A DNA stretch of 5,352 nt, taken from the NCBI GenBank assembly GCA_023142805.1, contig JAGLIU010000134.1:1-5352 (forward strand), read 5' to 3'. Shown piece by piece: positions 1 through 5,352 of the stretch. A program made the translations under genes and the position numbers. The DNA is from Candidatus Omnitrophota bacterium. Its GTDB lineage: Bacteria > Omnitrophota > Gorgyraeia > Tantalellales > Tantalellaceae. The notes beneath the pieces were generated by a model. The model was not told where the DNA came from. It made no database searches and saw only the letters and a program-made list of their open reading frames with translations. Position 1 is the first letter of the stretch; the number at the start of each line of letters is the position of its first letter.

Positions 1-290
1 AAAAGTCTATAGGGGGAGAAGTTTCAAAAAAAACAGATCAGGAAGTACGATCCTTTGATGTAGATATGTCTAAAAAAAATAAAGATCATAGGGTTATGGA
101 GACATCTAGAATAATGGATGATAATATGATGGATATAATGGAACGTGATATTTTAGAAAAAGGTATATTTGAAAGAGATATACTTGAACAGGTTCAGGAT
201 GATCGGATAGAGTCAACGATGGAGACGAATTCTGACGAATATATTGATAATAGGGGTGAAGAGAACAGGACGACCATTAACGAATATTAA
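1..290 (+). CDS. C-terminal end of an unidentified protein (5'-partial)
   Basis: The frame ending at the TAA of 288-290 is open to the left edge, with position 3 as the first full codon, so about 95 residues of a longer protein are visible. A start at the ATG of 66 is possible but unlikely, because no Shine-Dalgarno precedes it and the frame continues upstream. The visible part is hydrophilic, highly charged and Met-rich. It has no membrane segment and no domain I recognise, so it looks like a disordered tail. It contains a duplicated decapeptide with ERDILE in both copies (codons 141-158 and 171-188). Every codon that differs between the two ERDILE blocks is synonymous (cgt/aga, att/ata, tta/ctt), which argues that the frame is translated. 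The 47-nt gap to the next gene suggests co-transcription. FecR-domain proteins often accompany CHASE2 genes, so this could be such a protein's tail, but nothing visible proves it. Confidence 0.6.
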   Translation, partial: KSIGGEVSKKTDQEVRSFDVDMSKKNKDHRVMETSRIMDDNMMDIMERDILEKGIFERDILEQVQDDRIESTMETNSDEYIDNRGEENRTTINEY

Positions 291-320
291 AGAGTACAAA
301 GGGAACATAAACGCTGAGAA

Positions 321-326
321 AAGGAG
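321..326 (+). promoter_or_regulatory. Shine-Dalgarno site that decides the TTG start
   Basis: AAGGAG is the strongest ribosome-binding match in the gap between the first two genes. It ends 11 nt before the TTG at 338 and 23 nt before the first in-frame ATG at 350. The spacing therefore favours the TTG, although 11 nt is slightly long. Confidence 0.65.
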
Positions 327-337
327 ATCAAGAAGTT

Positions 338-1396
338 TTGAAAAATAATATGTTTTTTATCAATAAATTATATTTTTGGACAATATTCATTCTGTGTATG
401 TCTTATTCTTCTTTGATCTATGGGGCAAGTGATGAAGATACCGAAGCAAAATATTCAGAAGCGGCTTTTTCAGTTAAGCAGAGTGAGAACATTAAATATG
501 TTATTCCTAAAAAATCCGGGGAAGACAAGGTCAGTTTTAAAGGATATGTGGATGTTCAGCAGGGATTTGACAATAATGTTAACCTCAATTCGAAAAGACA
601 AAGAGACGGGTATTTTCAGAGCATCGCCAATGCTGAGATCAAATGTGAGCCTACGAATATTGTGGATATTAAGGCGGGATTGGACGTATTTAGCATAAAC
701 TATTATAATCTTAACACGAATAACATTCTGGATCTAATGCCTTATCTTGAGGCGGATTTCGATTTTATTCCTAAGAAACTTAAATTTAAGAATAAAATCG
801 GGTTCGATTATTTTTCTTATACAAACAAAAAAGAGAGTTCTCACTCATCTTTCGTATATACTACATCTCTGCGTCATTTTATATTAGAAAGAGTATACCA
901 TGAGCCGGCCTTTGAGTATTATTACAGATATTACCCTGATAAAAAAATAAATCTTAATTCGGGAGCGAGCGGGGAGCATGACAGGGAAGATAGCAGATGG
1001 AAAGTAAAATATACTCTTGGATTGTTCGGAAAACGATTTTTGTTCAAACTAAAGAACGAACTATACAAAAATGATTCTAATAATGAGTATCAGGAGTATT
1101 ATGATTATTGGGTGTATAGAGTTAAGCCCTCGCTCGTGTACTTTTTTACCAATAAGTTTTATACAAATACGGGATATTCTTACAGGTATACGTGTTATGA
1201 GGATAGAAGATCAACCGATGATAATGATAAAACTGTAACAGATGGTACGCATAGATTGACTACGACCTTATATTACGATCTCACAAAAAACACAACATGC
1301 AGCATTTCATATTCCTACGCTGAAAATCTTTCCAACGATCCATATCAAAGGTATTCTGGGGGGACCGTCTCGGGTGGGATCAGTTATAGTTTCTGA
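338..1396 (+). CDS. exported outer-membrane beta-barrel protein, function unknown
   Basis: This 352-residue protein has a clear Sec signal peptide: Lys/Asn at the N-terminus, a hydrophobic core at about residues 11-28, and probable cleavage after YGA near residue 30. Cys20 is not in a lipobox context, so it is unlikely to be a lipoprotein. From about residue 65 to the end the chain alternates hydrophobic/aromatic and polar residues, is very rich in Tyr, and has turns rich in Asn, Asp and Lys, as in transmembrane beta-strands. It ends in GGISYSF, with the terminal Phe typical of a Bam-inserted barrel. The early segment GFDNNVNLNSKRQRDGYF (76-93) resembles the first-strand region of uncharacterised barrel proteins. 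I cannot name a family or substrate. The TTG start fits the SD at 321-326; an ATG at codon 5 (position 350) would also leave a usable signal peptide. It lies 47 nt after the preceding gene and 42 nt before the CHASE2-phosphatase gene, so it is probably in the same operon. Confidence 0.85.
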   Translation: MKNNMFFINKLYFWTIFILCMSYSSLIYGASDEDTEAKYSEAAFSVKQSENIKYVIPKKSGEDKVSFKGYVDVQQGFDNNVNLNSKRQRDGYFQSIANAEIKCEPTNIVDIKAGLDVFSINYYNLNTNNILDLMPYLEADFDFIPKKLKFKNKIGFDYFSYTNKKESSHSSFVYTTSLRHFILERVYHEPAFEYYYRYYPDKKINLNSGASGEHDREDSRWKVKYTLGLFGKRFLFKLKNELYKNDSNNEYQEYYDYWVYRVKPSLVYFFTNKFYTNTGYSYRYTCYEDRRSTDDNDKTVTDGTHRLTTTLYYDLTKNTTCSISYSYAENLSNDPYQRYSGGTVSGGISYSF

Positions 1397-1401
1397 TCCT
1401 A

Positions 1402-1435
1402 TTAAAATATTTTAACGGATTGTTTTAGAAAACAA
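1402..1435 (+). promoter_or_regulatory. two adjacent perfect palindromes before the CHASE2-phosphatase gene
   Basis: The 42-nt gap between the barrel gene and the phosphatase gene carries TTAAAATATTTTAA at 1402-1415, a perfect 14-nt palindrome. It is followed by TTGTTTTAGAAAACAA at 1420-1435, with 7-nt arms around AG. The second palindrome ends 3 nt before the ATG at 1439, where a Shine-Dalgarno would normally sit. They could be operators, or the second could form a weak hairpin that limits translation. AT-richness makes chance palindromes more likely, so the functional reading is tentative. Confidence 0.3.
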
Positions 1436-1438
1436 AAG

Positions 1439-3358
1439 ATGGCTAACAAAATAGATAAGACAAAAATAGCATATTCGGTGCTGGGGATCCTGTTTATAGG
1501 GGTTCTTTTTTTCTTTTCTCATTCTCGCGTATTCGATGAGTTTGAGTATAGTACTTTTGATCTGAGATATAGATTAAGACCCGCTAATATGGGAGAGCGG
1601 AATATAGTTATAGTTGAGGTCGGAGATGATTCTATAAGTAAGTTAGGGCAGTGGCCGTTTTCGCGTAAATATCACGCTCTTTTGATCAAGGCTTTGAACT
1701 CTTCGGGAGCGGAAACAATAGTTTTTGACATATTTTTCAGTGAAAAAAAAGAGGGGGATGATGCTCTTGCTGAAGCGGTAAGTGAAGCGGGTAATGTGTA
1801 TCTCCCCTATGTTTTTGATCTGAATAGATCTCGAGGGGGTCGGGATCATGTGCATGCTGACGGTTATGCCGCGCAGTTGATCGATAAGTTAAAAAACGTT
1901 GCCGGGGAAAAAATAGGATTTATTAATATTGAGCCTGATATCGATGGTAAAGTAAGGAGGATCCCTCCGGTTGTTGAGTATGACAACGTACTTTATCCAC
2001 AGATAACCGTACTCGCGGCATTAAATAAGCTTGGATATAAATTTAGCGAAATCAGGACAAAATTCGCGGATAAAATCGTTTTAGGACAGGATCATATTAT
2101 TCCTCTGGATTATGATTCTTCTTTATTGGTAAATTATCCCGCGGTATGGGGAAAAGCGTTTCGTCATTATTCTTATGTGGATATTCTTCAATCGTATCTT
2201 TCGGATATGACGGGGCAGGAACCGATCCTCGATCTAAAAGAATTTGAAGGGGCCGTGTGTTTTGTAGGACTTACGGCAACAGCTTCACCGGATGCTCATC
2301 CCTCTCCGATGGAACCCTTATATCCCGGGGTAGGTGTTCACGCGAGTATTTATAACGGTATACTCAGTAGTGATTATTTGGTCAGGTTGAATAAATGGTG
2401 GAACCTTTTCATTCTTGTGGCAATGTGGTTTATTGTTGGAGTTGTTACACAAAAAAGCCGTAAAAGGTTCGCTTTATTATCGATCGTTCTCATTATATCG
2501 ATCTATATTCTTGTGTCCGCGGTAATATTTTGGTCAACAGGTATATGGGTGGATGTGTTTTATCCTCTGATAACCATGGTAGTGATATATGTGATCATCG
2601 CGTTTAAAAAGTATGTTACCGAAACGCAGAAGAGAGAGCTGATAGAGAAAGAGCTGGATATAGCGAAAGATATACAATTAAGTTTTCTGCCGAAAGAAAT
2701 GCCGAATCTTGGTAAAATTGATATTGCGGTTAAAATGTTAACGGCAAGACAGGTGGGTGGGGATCTTTATGACGTAGTGCAGCTTGATGAGAATGAGATC
2801 GGTATAATGTTGGGTGATGTTTCCGGTAAAGGTGTCCCGGCCGCGCTTTATATGGCTAGAGTAGTTAGTGTGTTCAAAGCTTCGTACAAAGAAAAGTCAC
2901 CCAAGGTTGTTCTAAAGAATATGAATGATAGATTAGTCGCGGAAAGTAACAGCGGACTTTTCGTAACGCTTACGTATATGACATTCAACGTCAAAACAAA
3001 CAGCGGCCGATTTGCTATTGGCGGACATATGCCGACGATCTTAATAGAGCCTGACGGAAATGTGGAGATGTTAGACGTGGAGGAAGGTATGCCTTTAGGA
3101 ATGATAGAAAGCGATTTTTCTGAAAGGGTTTATGAGTATCGTCCGGGTAGTATGTTCATTTTTTATACCGATGGAGTAACGGAAGCGATGAATGTAAAAG
3201 AAGAGATGTTTGAGGAAGACCGTTTAGTTGAACTCGCGGGTAGGTTGAAGGATATGTCAGCCCGGGACGCGGTTGATACTATACATAAAGCTGTTTCAGA
3301 TTTCGCGGGTAAAGCAAAGCAGCATGATGATATAACGGTGTTGGTGGTAAAGGTATAA
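1439..3358 (+). CDS. CHASE2 sensor fused to a SpoIIE/RsbU-type PP2C serine phosphatase
   Basis: This 639-residue inner-membrane signalling protein starts with a transmembrane helix at about 10-27. An extracytoplasmic CHASE2 domain follows (about 33-315), recognised by STFDLRYRLRP, GQWPFSRKYHA, ETIVFDIFF, NIEPDIDGKVRR, FVGLTATASPDAHPSP and LYPGVGVHA. Three membrane helices follow at about 321-337, 344-365 and 370-389. A linker helix, ELIEKELDIAKDIQLSFLP (400-418), matches the signature that joins sensors to RsbU-type phosphatases. The phosphatase domain (about 425-639) keeps its metal-binding acidic residues: D442 in GGDLYD, D460 in GDVSGKG, D578 in YTDGVTE and D630/D631 in HDDITVL. It is therefore probably active. 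Family members dephosphorylate STAS anti-anti-sigma proteins to release sigma factors; no such partner lies in this window. The usual GHNP-like motif reads GHMP (529-532). ATG 1439 is the only start that keeps the first helix. Unlike its neighbours it has no recognisable Shine-Dalgarno. Confidence 0.93.
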   Translation: MANKIDKTKIAYSVLGILFIGVLFFFSHSRVFDEFEYSTFDLRYRLRPANMGERNIVIVEVGDDSISKLGQWPFSRKYHALLIKALNSSGAETIVFDIFFSEKKEGDDALAEAVSEAGNVYLPYVFDLNRSRGGRDHVHADGYAAQLIDKLKNVAGEKIGFINIEPDIDGKVRRIPPVVEYDNVLYPQITVLAALNKLGYKFSEIRTKFADKIVLGQDHIIPLDYDSSLLVNYPAVWGKAFRHYSYVDILQSYLSDMTGQEPILDLKEFEGAVCFVGLTATASPDAHPSPMEPLYPGVGVHASIYNGILSSDYLVRLNKWWNLFILVAMWFIVGVVTQKSRKRFALLSIVLIISIYILVSAVIFWSTGIWVDVFYPLITMVVIYVIIAFKKYVTETQKRELIEKELDIAKDIQLSFLPKEMPNLGKIDIAVKMLTARQVGGDLYDVVQLDENEIGIMLGDVSGKGVPAALYMARVVSVFKASYKEKSPKVVLKNMNDRLVAESNSGLFVTLTYMTFNVKTNSGRFAIGGHMPTILIEPDGNVEMLDVEEGMPLGMIESDFSERVYEYRPGSMFIFYTDGVTEAMNVKEEMFEEDRLVELAGRLKDMSARDAVDTIHKAVSDFAGKAKQHDDITVLVVKV

Positions 3359-3361
3359 GTC

Positions 3362-3424
3362 GGTATACAGTATACGGTAAACATCAAATGTTGTATGCTG
3401 AGTACTAAATACTAAGTATCGGAC
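3362..3424 (+). repeat. degenerate 7-nt tandem repeat in the gap before gpmI
   Basis: Read in steps of seven from 3362, this gap gives GGTATAC, AGTATAC, GGTAAAC, ATCAAAT, GTTGTAT, GCTGAGT, ACTAAAT, ACTAAGT and ATCGGAC. The first three units share a (G/A)GTA(T/A)AC core, and units seven and eight share ACTAA(A/G)T. The stretch also contains the dyad GTATACAGTATAC (3363-3375) and a small dyad, AACAT-CAA-ATGTT (3380-3392). It could be a decayed heptamer microsatellite, a regulatory region for gpmI, or both. No convincing -35/-10 pair and no terminator with a U tract is visible here. Confidence 0.45.
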
Positions 3425-3432
3425 ATTAAAGA

Positions 3433-3440
3433 AGAAGGGA
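3433..3440 (+). promoter_or_regulatory. ribosome binding site of gpmI
   Basis: AGAAGGGA ends 5 nt before the ATG at 3446. The only near alternative start, the ATG at 3476 (codon 11), has no comparable purine-rich site, so this element supports 3446. Confidence 0.6.
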
Positions 3441-3445
3441 ATGAC

Positions 3446-5071
3446 ATGAACTTAAAATTGAAAAAGAACGATTTTATGCCCCGAAGGGGCCCGTTATTGT
3501 TAATTATTATGGATGGTGTAGGCATAGGAAAAGAGGATGTGTCTAACGCGGTTTACATAGGAAAAACTCCGTGTTTAGATAATTTATTTAAAAGTGAATT
3601 ATTTGTAAAATTACAGGCGCATGGTGTCGCGGTAGGGCTTCCGTCGGATGAGGATATGGGAAATAGTGAAGTGGGACATAATGCTTTAGGCGCGGGACGT
3701 GTTTTTTCGCAAGGCGCGAAACGTGTTAATGCCGCCATAAAGGACGGTTCAATATTTGAAACGGATGAATGGGGAAAATTGGTTAATAAAGTAAAAGAGG
3801 ATGACAGCACATTTCATTTTATCGGACTTTTGTCCGATGGAGGGGTACATTCCAATATTGAGCAGTTGTTCGCGATGGTAGAGCGTTTATCTGTTGAGTG
3901 TGTAAAAAAAGTACGCGTTCATGTGCTTTTAGACGGGCGGGATGTTCCTGAAAGGTCGGCGTTAACGTATATAAAAAGGGCGGAAGATATTTTGGGGGGG
4001 ATACGTTTAACCAAAGGGTATGATTACAAGATCGCTTCGGGTGGCGGTCGTATGGTAACTACAATGGACAGATATAACGCCGATTGGAGTGTTGTTAAGC
4101 GCGGTTGGGACGCGCATGTTCTTGGAAAGGCCCGGCAGTTTGTTTCAGCGGAAGAAGCGGTAAGTACATATTACAAAGAGGATCCTGAGATAACGGATCA
4201 ATATATGGACGCGTTCGTTGTTGCTGAGAACGGTGAACCTATAGGACGTATTGAGGACGGAGATTCTGTTGTTTTTTTTAATTTTAGAGGAGACAGGGCA
4301 ATAGAGATATCGCGAGCTTTTGAAGAAAAAGATTTTTCTGAGTTTGACAGAGAAAGAGTTCCGGATGTTTTTTATGCCGGTATGATGGAATACGACGGGG
4401 ATTTGCGTATTCCCAACCATTATCTGGTTGTTCCTCCGGAGATAGATCGTACTGTTAGTGAATATTTGTGCGCCGCCGAAGTTAATATGTTCGCTATTTC
4501 AGAAACCCAAAAGTTCGGGCATGTGACATATTTTTGGAATGGCAATAAATCGGGTTATATTTCTAAGGAGTTTGAGGAGTATGTAGAGATACCTTCAGAT
4601 AAGATACAATTTGATAAAGCTCCCAAAATGAAAGCTCCTGAAATTACTGAAAAAACTATTGAATTGTTAAAAACCGGCAAGTTTAAGTTTGGCCGACTCA
4701 ATTTAGCTAATGGTGACATGGTAGGGCATACTGCTGTTGAAGGAGCTGTTATAGAAGCCGTGGAAACCGTAGACTCTTGTGTTCAACGTCTTCTGGATGT
4801 TGTTAAGGAACTGGGAGGTATAGCTTTGATCACCGCGGATCATGGTAACGCGGATGAAATGTTTTATGAAAAGGACGGTAAAAGATTTCCTAAAACCGCG
4901 CACACTCTTAATCCCGTTCCGTTCGTTATTTACGATCCGTTGTATAGCGGTGAATATAAGATGAGTAAATTGTCTAAATATGGTCTTTCAAATGTAGCGG
5001 GAACAATATTAAACTTACTGGGGTTTGAAAATGTTGAGGATTATGATCCGTCTTTAATAGAGTTTTCTTGA
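3446..5071 (+). CDS. gpmI: 2,3-bisphosphoglycerate-independent phosphoglycerate mutase, long plant-like subtype
   Basis: This enzyme interconverts 3- and 2-phosphoglycerate in glycolysis/gluconeogenesis in the cytoplasm, through a phosphoserine intermediate and two metal ions (usually manganese). The alkaline-phosphatase-type metal ligands are all present: D23 (MDGVG), nucleophile S74 (MGNSEVGH), D424 and H428 (GDMVGHT), D465 and H466 (ADHGN), and H486 (AHT). Substrate-binding motifs are intact: GLLSDGGVHS (127-136), HVLLDGRDV (159-167), the GGGR and MDR motifs (199-209), FNFRGDR (278-284) and QKFGHV (355-360). The 541 residues exceed the roughly 510 usual for bacterial GpmI. Segments such as SGGGRM, DWSVVKRGWDAHVLG, HYLVVPPEIDRT and FWNGNKSGY are those I know from plant and trypanosomatid enzymes rather than the common bacterial form. 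No residue essential for catalysis is missing and the frame is uninterrupted. It lies 87 nt after the phosphatase gene and is probably a separate housekeeping unit, although no terminator separates them. Confidence 0.97.
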   Translation: MNLKLKKNDFMPRRGPLLLIIMDGVGIGKEDVSNAVYIGKTPCLDNLFKSELFVKLQAHGVAVGLPSDEDMGNSEVGHNALGAGRVFSQGAKRVNAAIKDGSIFETDEWGKLVNKVKEDDSTFHFIGLLSDGGVHSNIEQLFAMVERLSVECVKKVRVHVLLDGRDVPERSALTYIKRAEDILGGIRLTKGYDYKIASGGGRMVTTMDRYNADWSVVKRGWDAHVLGKARQFVSAEEAVSTYYKEDPEITDQYMDAFVVAENGEPIGRIEDGDSVVFFNFRGDRAIEISRAFEEKDFSEFDRERVPDVFYAGMMEYDGDLRIPNHYLVVPPEIDRTVSEYLCAAEVNMFAISETQKFGHVTYFWNGNKSGYISKEFEEYVEIPSDKIQFDKAPKMKAPEITEKTIELLKTGKFKFGRLNLANGDMVGHTAVEGAVIEAVETVDSCVQRLLDVVKELGGIALITADHGNADEMFYEKDGKRFPKTAHTLNPVPFVIYDPLYSGEYKMSKLSKYGLSNVAGTILNLLGFENVEDYDPSLIEFS

Positions 5072-5096
5072 CTATTTTGGCGCTGAGTAATAGAAT
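5068..5096 (+). promoter_or_regulatory. sigma70-type promoter of the tRNA-Leu gene
   Basis: TTGACT (5068-5073) and TAGAAT (5091-5096) each match the -35 and -10 consensus at five of six positions and are separated by exactly 17 nt. Transcription would begin around 5102-5105, about 15 nt before the tRNA. The -35 box overlaps the TGA stop codon of gpmI (5069-5071), so promoter and coding sequence are interlocked. Confidence 0.7.
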
Positions 5097-5117
5097 TGTT
5101 CTTCCGATAAACGATAG

Positions 5118-5204
5118 GCCGGAGTGGTGAAATTGGCAGACGCGCTGGATTCAAAATCCAGTGGGGGAAACTCCGTGTGGGTTCGAGTCCCACCTCCGGC
5201 ACCA
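5118..5204 (+). tRNA. tRNA-Leu (anticodon CAA)
   Basis: This is an 87-nt class II tRNA. The acceptor GCCGGAG (5118-5124) pairs perfectly with CTCCGGC (5194-5200), followed by discriminator A5201 and an encoded CCA (5202-5204). The anticodon stem CTGGA/TCCAG (5145-5149 with 5157-5161) encloses the loop TTCAAAA, placing CAA at 5152-5154 to read the UUG leucine codon. The long variable arm has GGGG/CTCC pairing around a GAAA loop, as expected of leucine tRNAs. The T arm is GTGGG-TTCGAGT-CCCAC (5177-5193). The A discriminator fits leucine identity. It is preceded by its own promoter and follows gpmI by 46 nt. Confidence 0.97.
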
Positions 5205-5270
5205 TTCTGCTTCGCTCTTTGAGGCGTCAACGATGGTAGAGCTACGCAGGAATTGGTTAAAGCGAATCGG

Positions 5271-5294
5271 AAAAACATAGAAAGCAATGTTTTT
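5271..5294 (+). terminator. AT-rich hairpin between the two tRNA genes, possible weak terminator
   Basis: AAAAACAT (5271-5278) and ATGTTTTT (5287-5294) are perfect reverse complements around an 8-nt loop, and the 3' arm ends in a T run. The position, about 65 nt after tRNA-Leu, would suit a terminator. The stem has only one G-C pair, so it would be much weaker than a classical intrinsic terminator. Nothing coding is recognisable in the whole 5205-5327 spacer. Confidence 0.25.
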
Positions 5295-5327
5295 GTTTGT
5301 TCGGCGCAAAAACCATTGGAAATATTC

Positions 5328-5352
5328 GGGGCTGTAGCTCAGCTGGAAGAGC
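5328..5352 (+). tRNA. 5' part of a second tRNA, cut by the window edge (possibly Ala)
   Basis: The last 25 nt fit the start of a tRNA: a 7-nt acceptor strand GGGGCTG (5328-5334), T8-A9, then a D arm GCTC-AGCTGGAA-GAGC (5337-5352) with the invariant GG in the loop. The GGGGCT start with this D arm resembles bacterial tRNA-Ala, but the anticodon lies outside the window, so the identity is unproven. Confidence 0.8.

Noticed and set aside
420..698. A 92-codon ORF in another frame inside the barrel protein gene.
   Set aside because: It overlaps a gene with a clear signal peptide and barrel C-terminus, and has no ribosome binding site or recognisable domain.
1403..1408. TAAAAT as a -10 box for a separate promoter of the phosphatase gene.
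   Set aside because: No acceptable -35 element lies 16-18 nt upstream, and the hexamer is part of an AT-rich palindrome.
4145..4420. A 91-codon minus-strand ORF within gpmI.
   Set aside because: It is a shadow of the strongly conserved gpmI coding sequence, with no independent support.
5211..5226. A possible GC-containing hairpin (CGCTC-TTT-GAGGCG) just after tRNA-Leu.
   Set aside because: It needs a bulged G and has no U tract after it, so it is not a credible intrinsic terminator.
5226..5245. A tRNA-like D-arm fragment (TGGTAGAGC) in the spacer, hinting at a decayed tRNA.
   Set aside because: The 5' half of the D arm does not pair properly, and no acceptor, anticodon or T arm follows.
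5233..5280. A 15-codon plus-strand ORF (MVELRRNWLKRIGKT) in the spacer between the tRNAs.
   Set aside because: It is very short, has no Shine-Dalgarno, and resembles nothing I recognise. Chance is the simplest explanation.
5072..5287. A 71-codon minus-strand ORF across the tRNA-Leu gene, containing GTRTHTEFPPLDFESSA.
   Set aside because: This peptide is the reverse-strand translation of tRNA-Leu, a familiar false protein in databases. The frame has no ribosome binding site and lies over a clear tRNA.

Overview
The window reads as a low-GC chromosome segment from a diderm (Gram-negative type) bacterium. The diderm inference rests on a secreted beta-barrel protein ending in an aromatic Phe, next to a sensor with a large extracytoplasmic domain. 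The lineage cannot be fixed from this sequence. The gene styles resemble those of uncultured deep-branching groups such as Omnitrophota, but that is an impression only. All genes and both tRNAs lie on the + strand. No mobile element, CRISPR array or phage gene is visible. Layout: (1) Positions 1-290 hold the 3' end of a gene cut by the left edge; its visible product is a charged, Met-rich tail with a duplicated decapeptide. (2) After a 47-nt gap with a strong Shine-Dalgarno, 338-1396 encodes an exported outer-membrane beta-barrel protein, probably starting at TTG. (3) After 42 nt holding two perfect AT-rich palindromes, 1439-3358 encodes a membrane-anchored CHASE2 sensor fused to a SpoIIE/RsbU-type PP2C phosphatase. 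(4) An 87-nt gap contains a degenerate 7-nt periodic repeat. (5) 3446-5071 encodes a complete cofactor-independent phosphoglycerate mutase (gpmI) of the long, plant/kinetoplastid-like subtype. (6) A near-consensus sigma70-type promoter overlaps the gpmI stop codon and leads into tRNA-Leu(CAA) at 5118-5204. (7) A 123-nt spacer separates it from a second tRNA, possibly Ala, truncated by the right edge. How the genes may work together: the first three genes are co-directional with short gaps and may form one envelope-sensing operon. In that reading, the barrel protein and the CHASE2 domain face outside the cytoplasm, and the phosphatase domain relays a signal inside by dephosphorylating an anti-anti-sigma-type (STAS) protein encoded elsewhere. 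gpmI is a glycolytic housekeeping gene that appears to be a separate unit, and the tRNAs have their own promoter. The most unusual items are the CHASE2-PP2C/barrel pairing, the operator-like dyads occupying the place of a ribosome binding site, the heptad repeat before gpmI, and the eukaryote-like subtype of the mutase.
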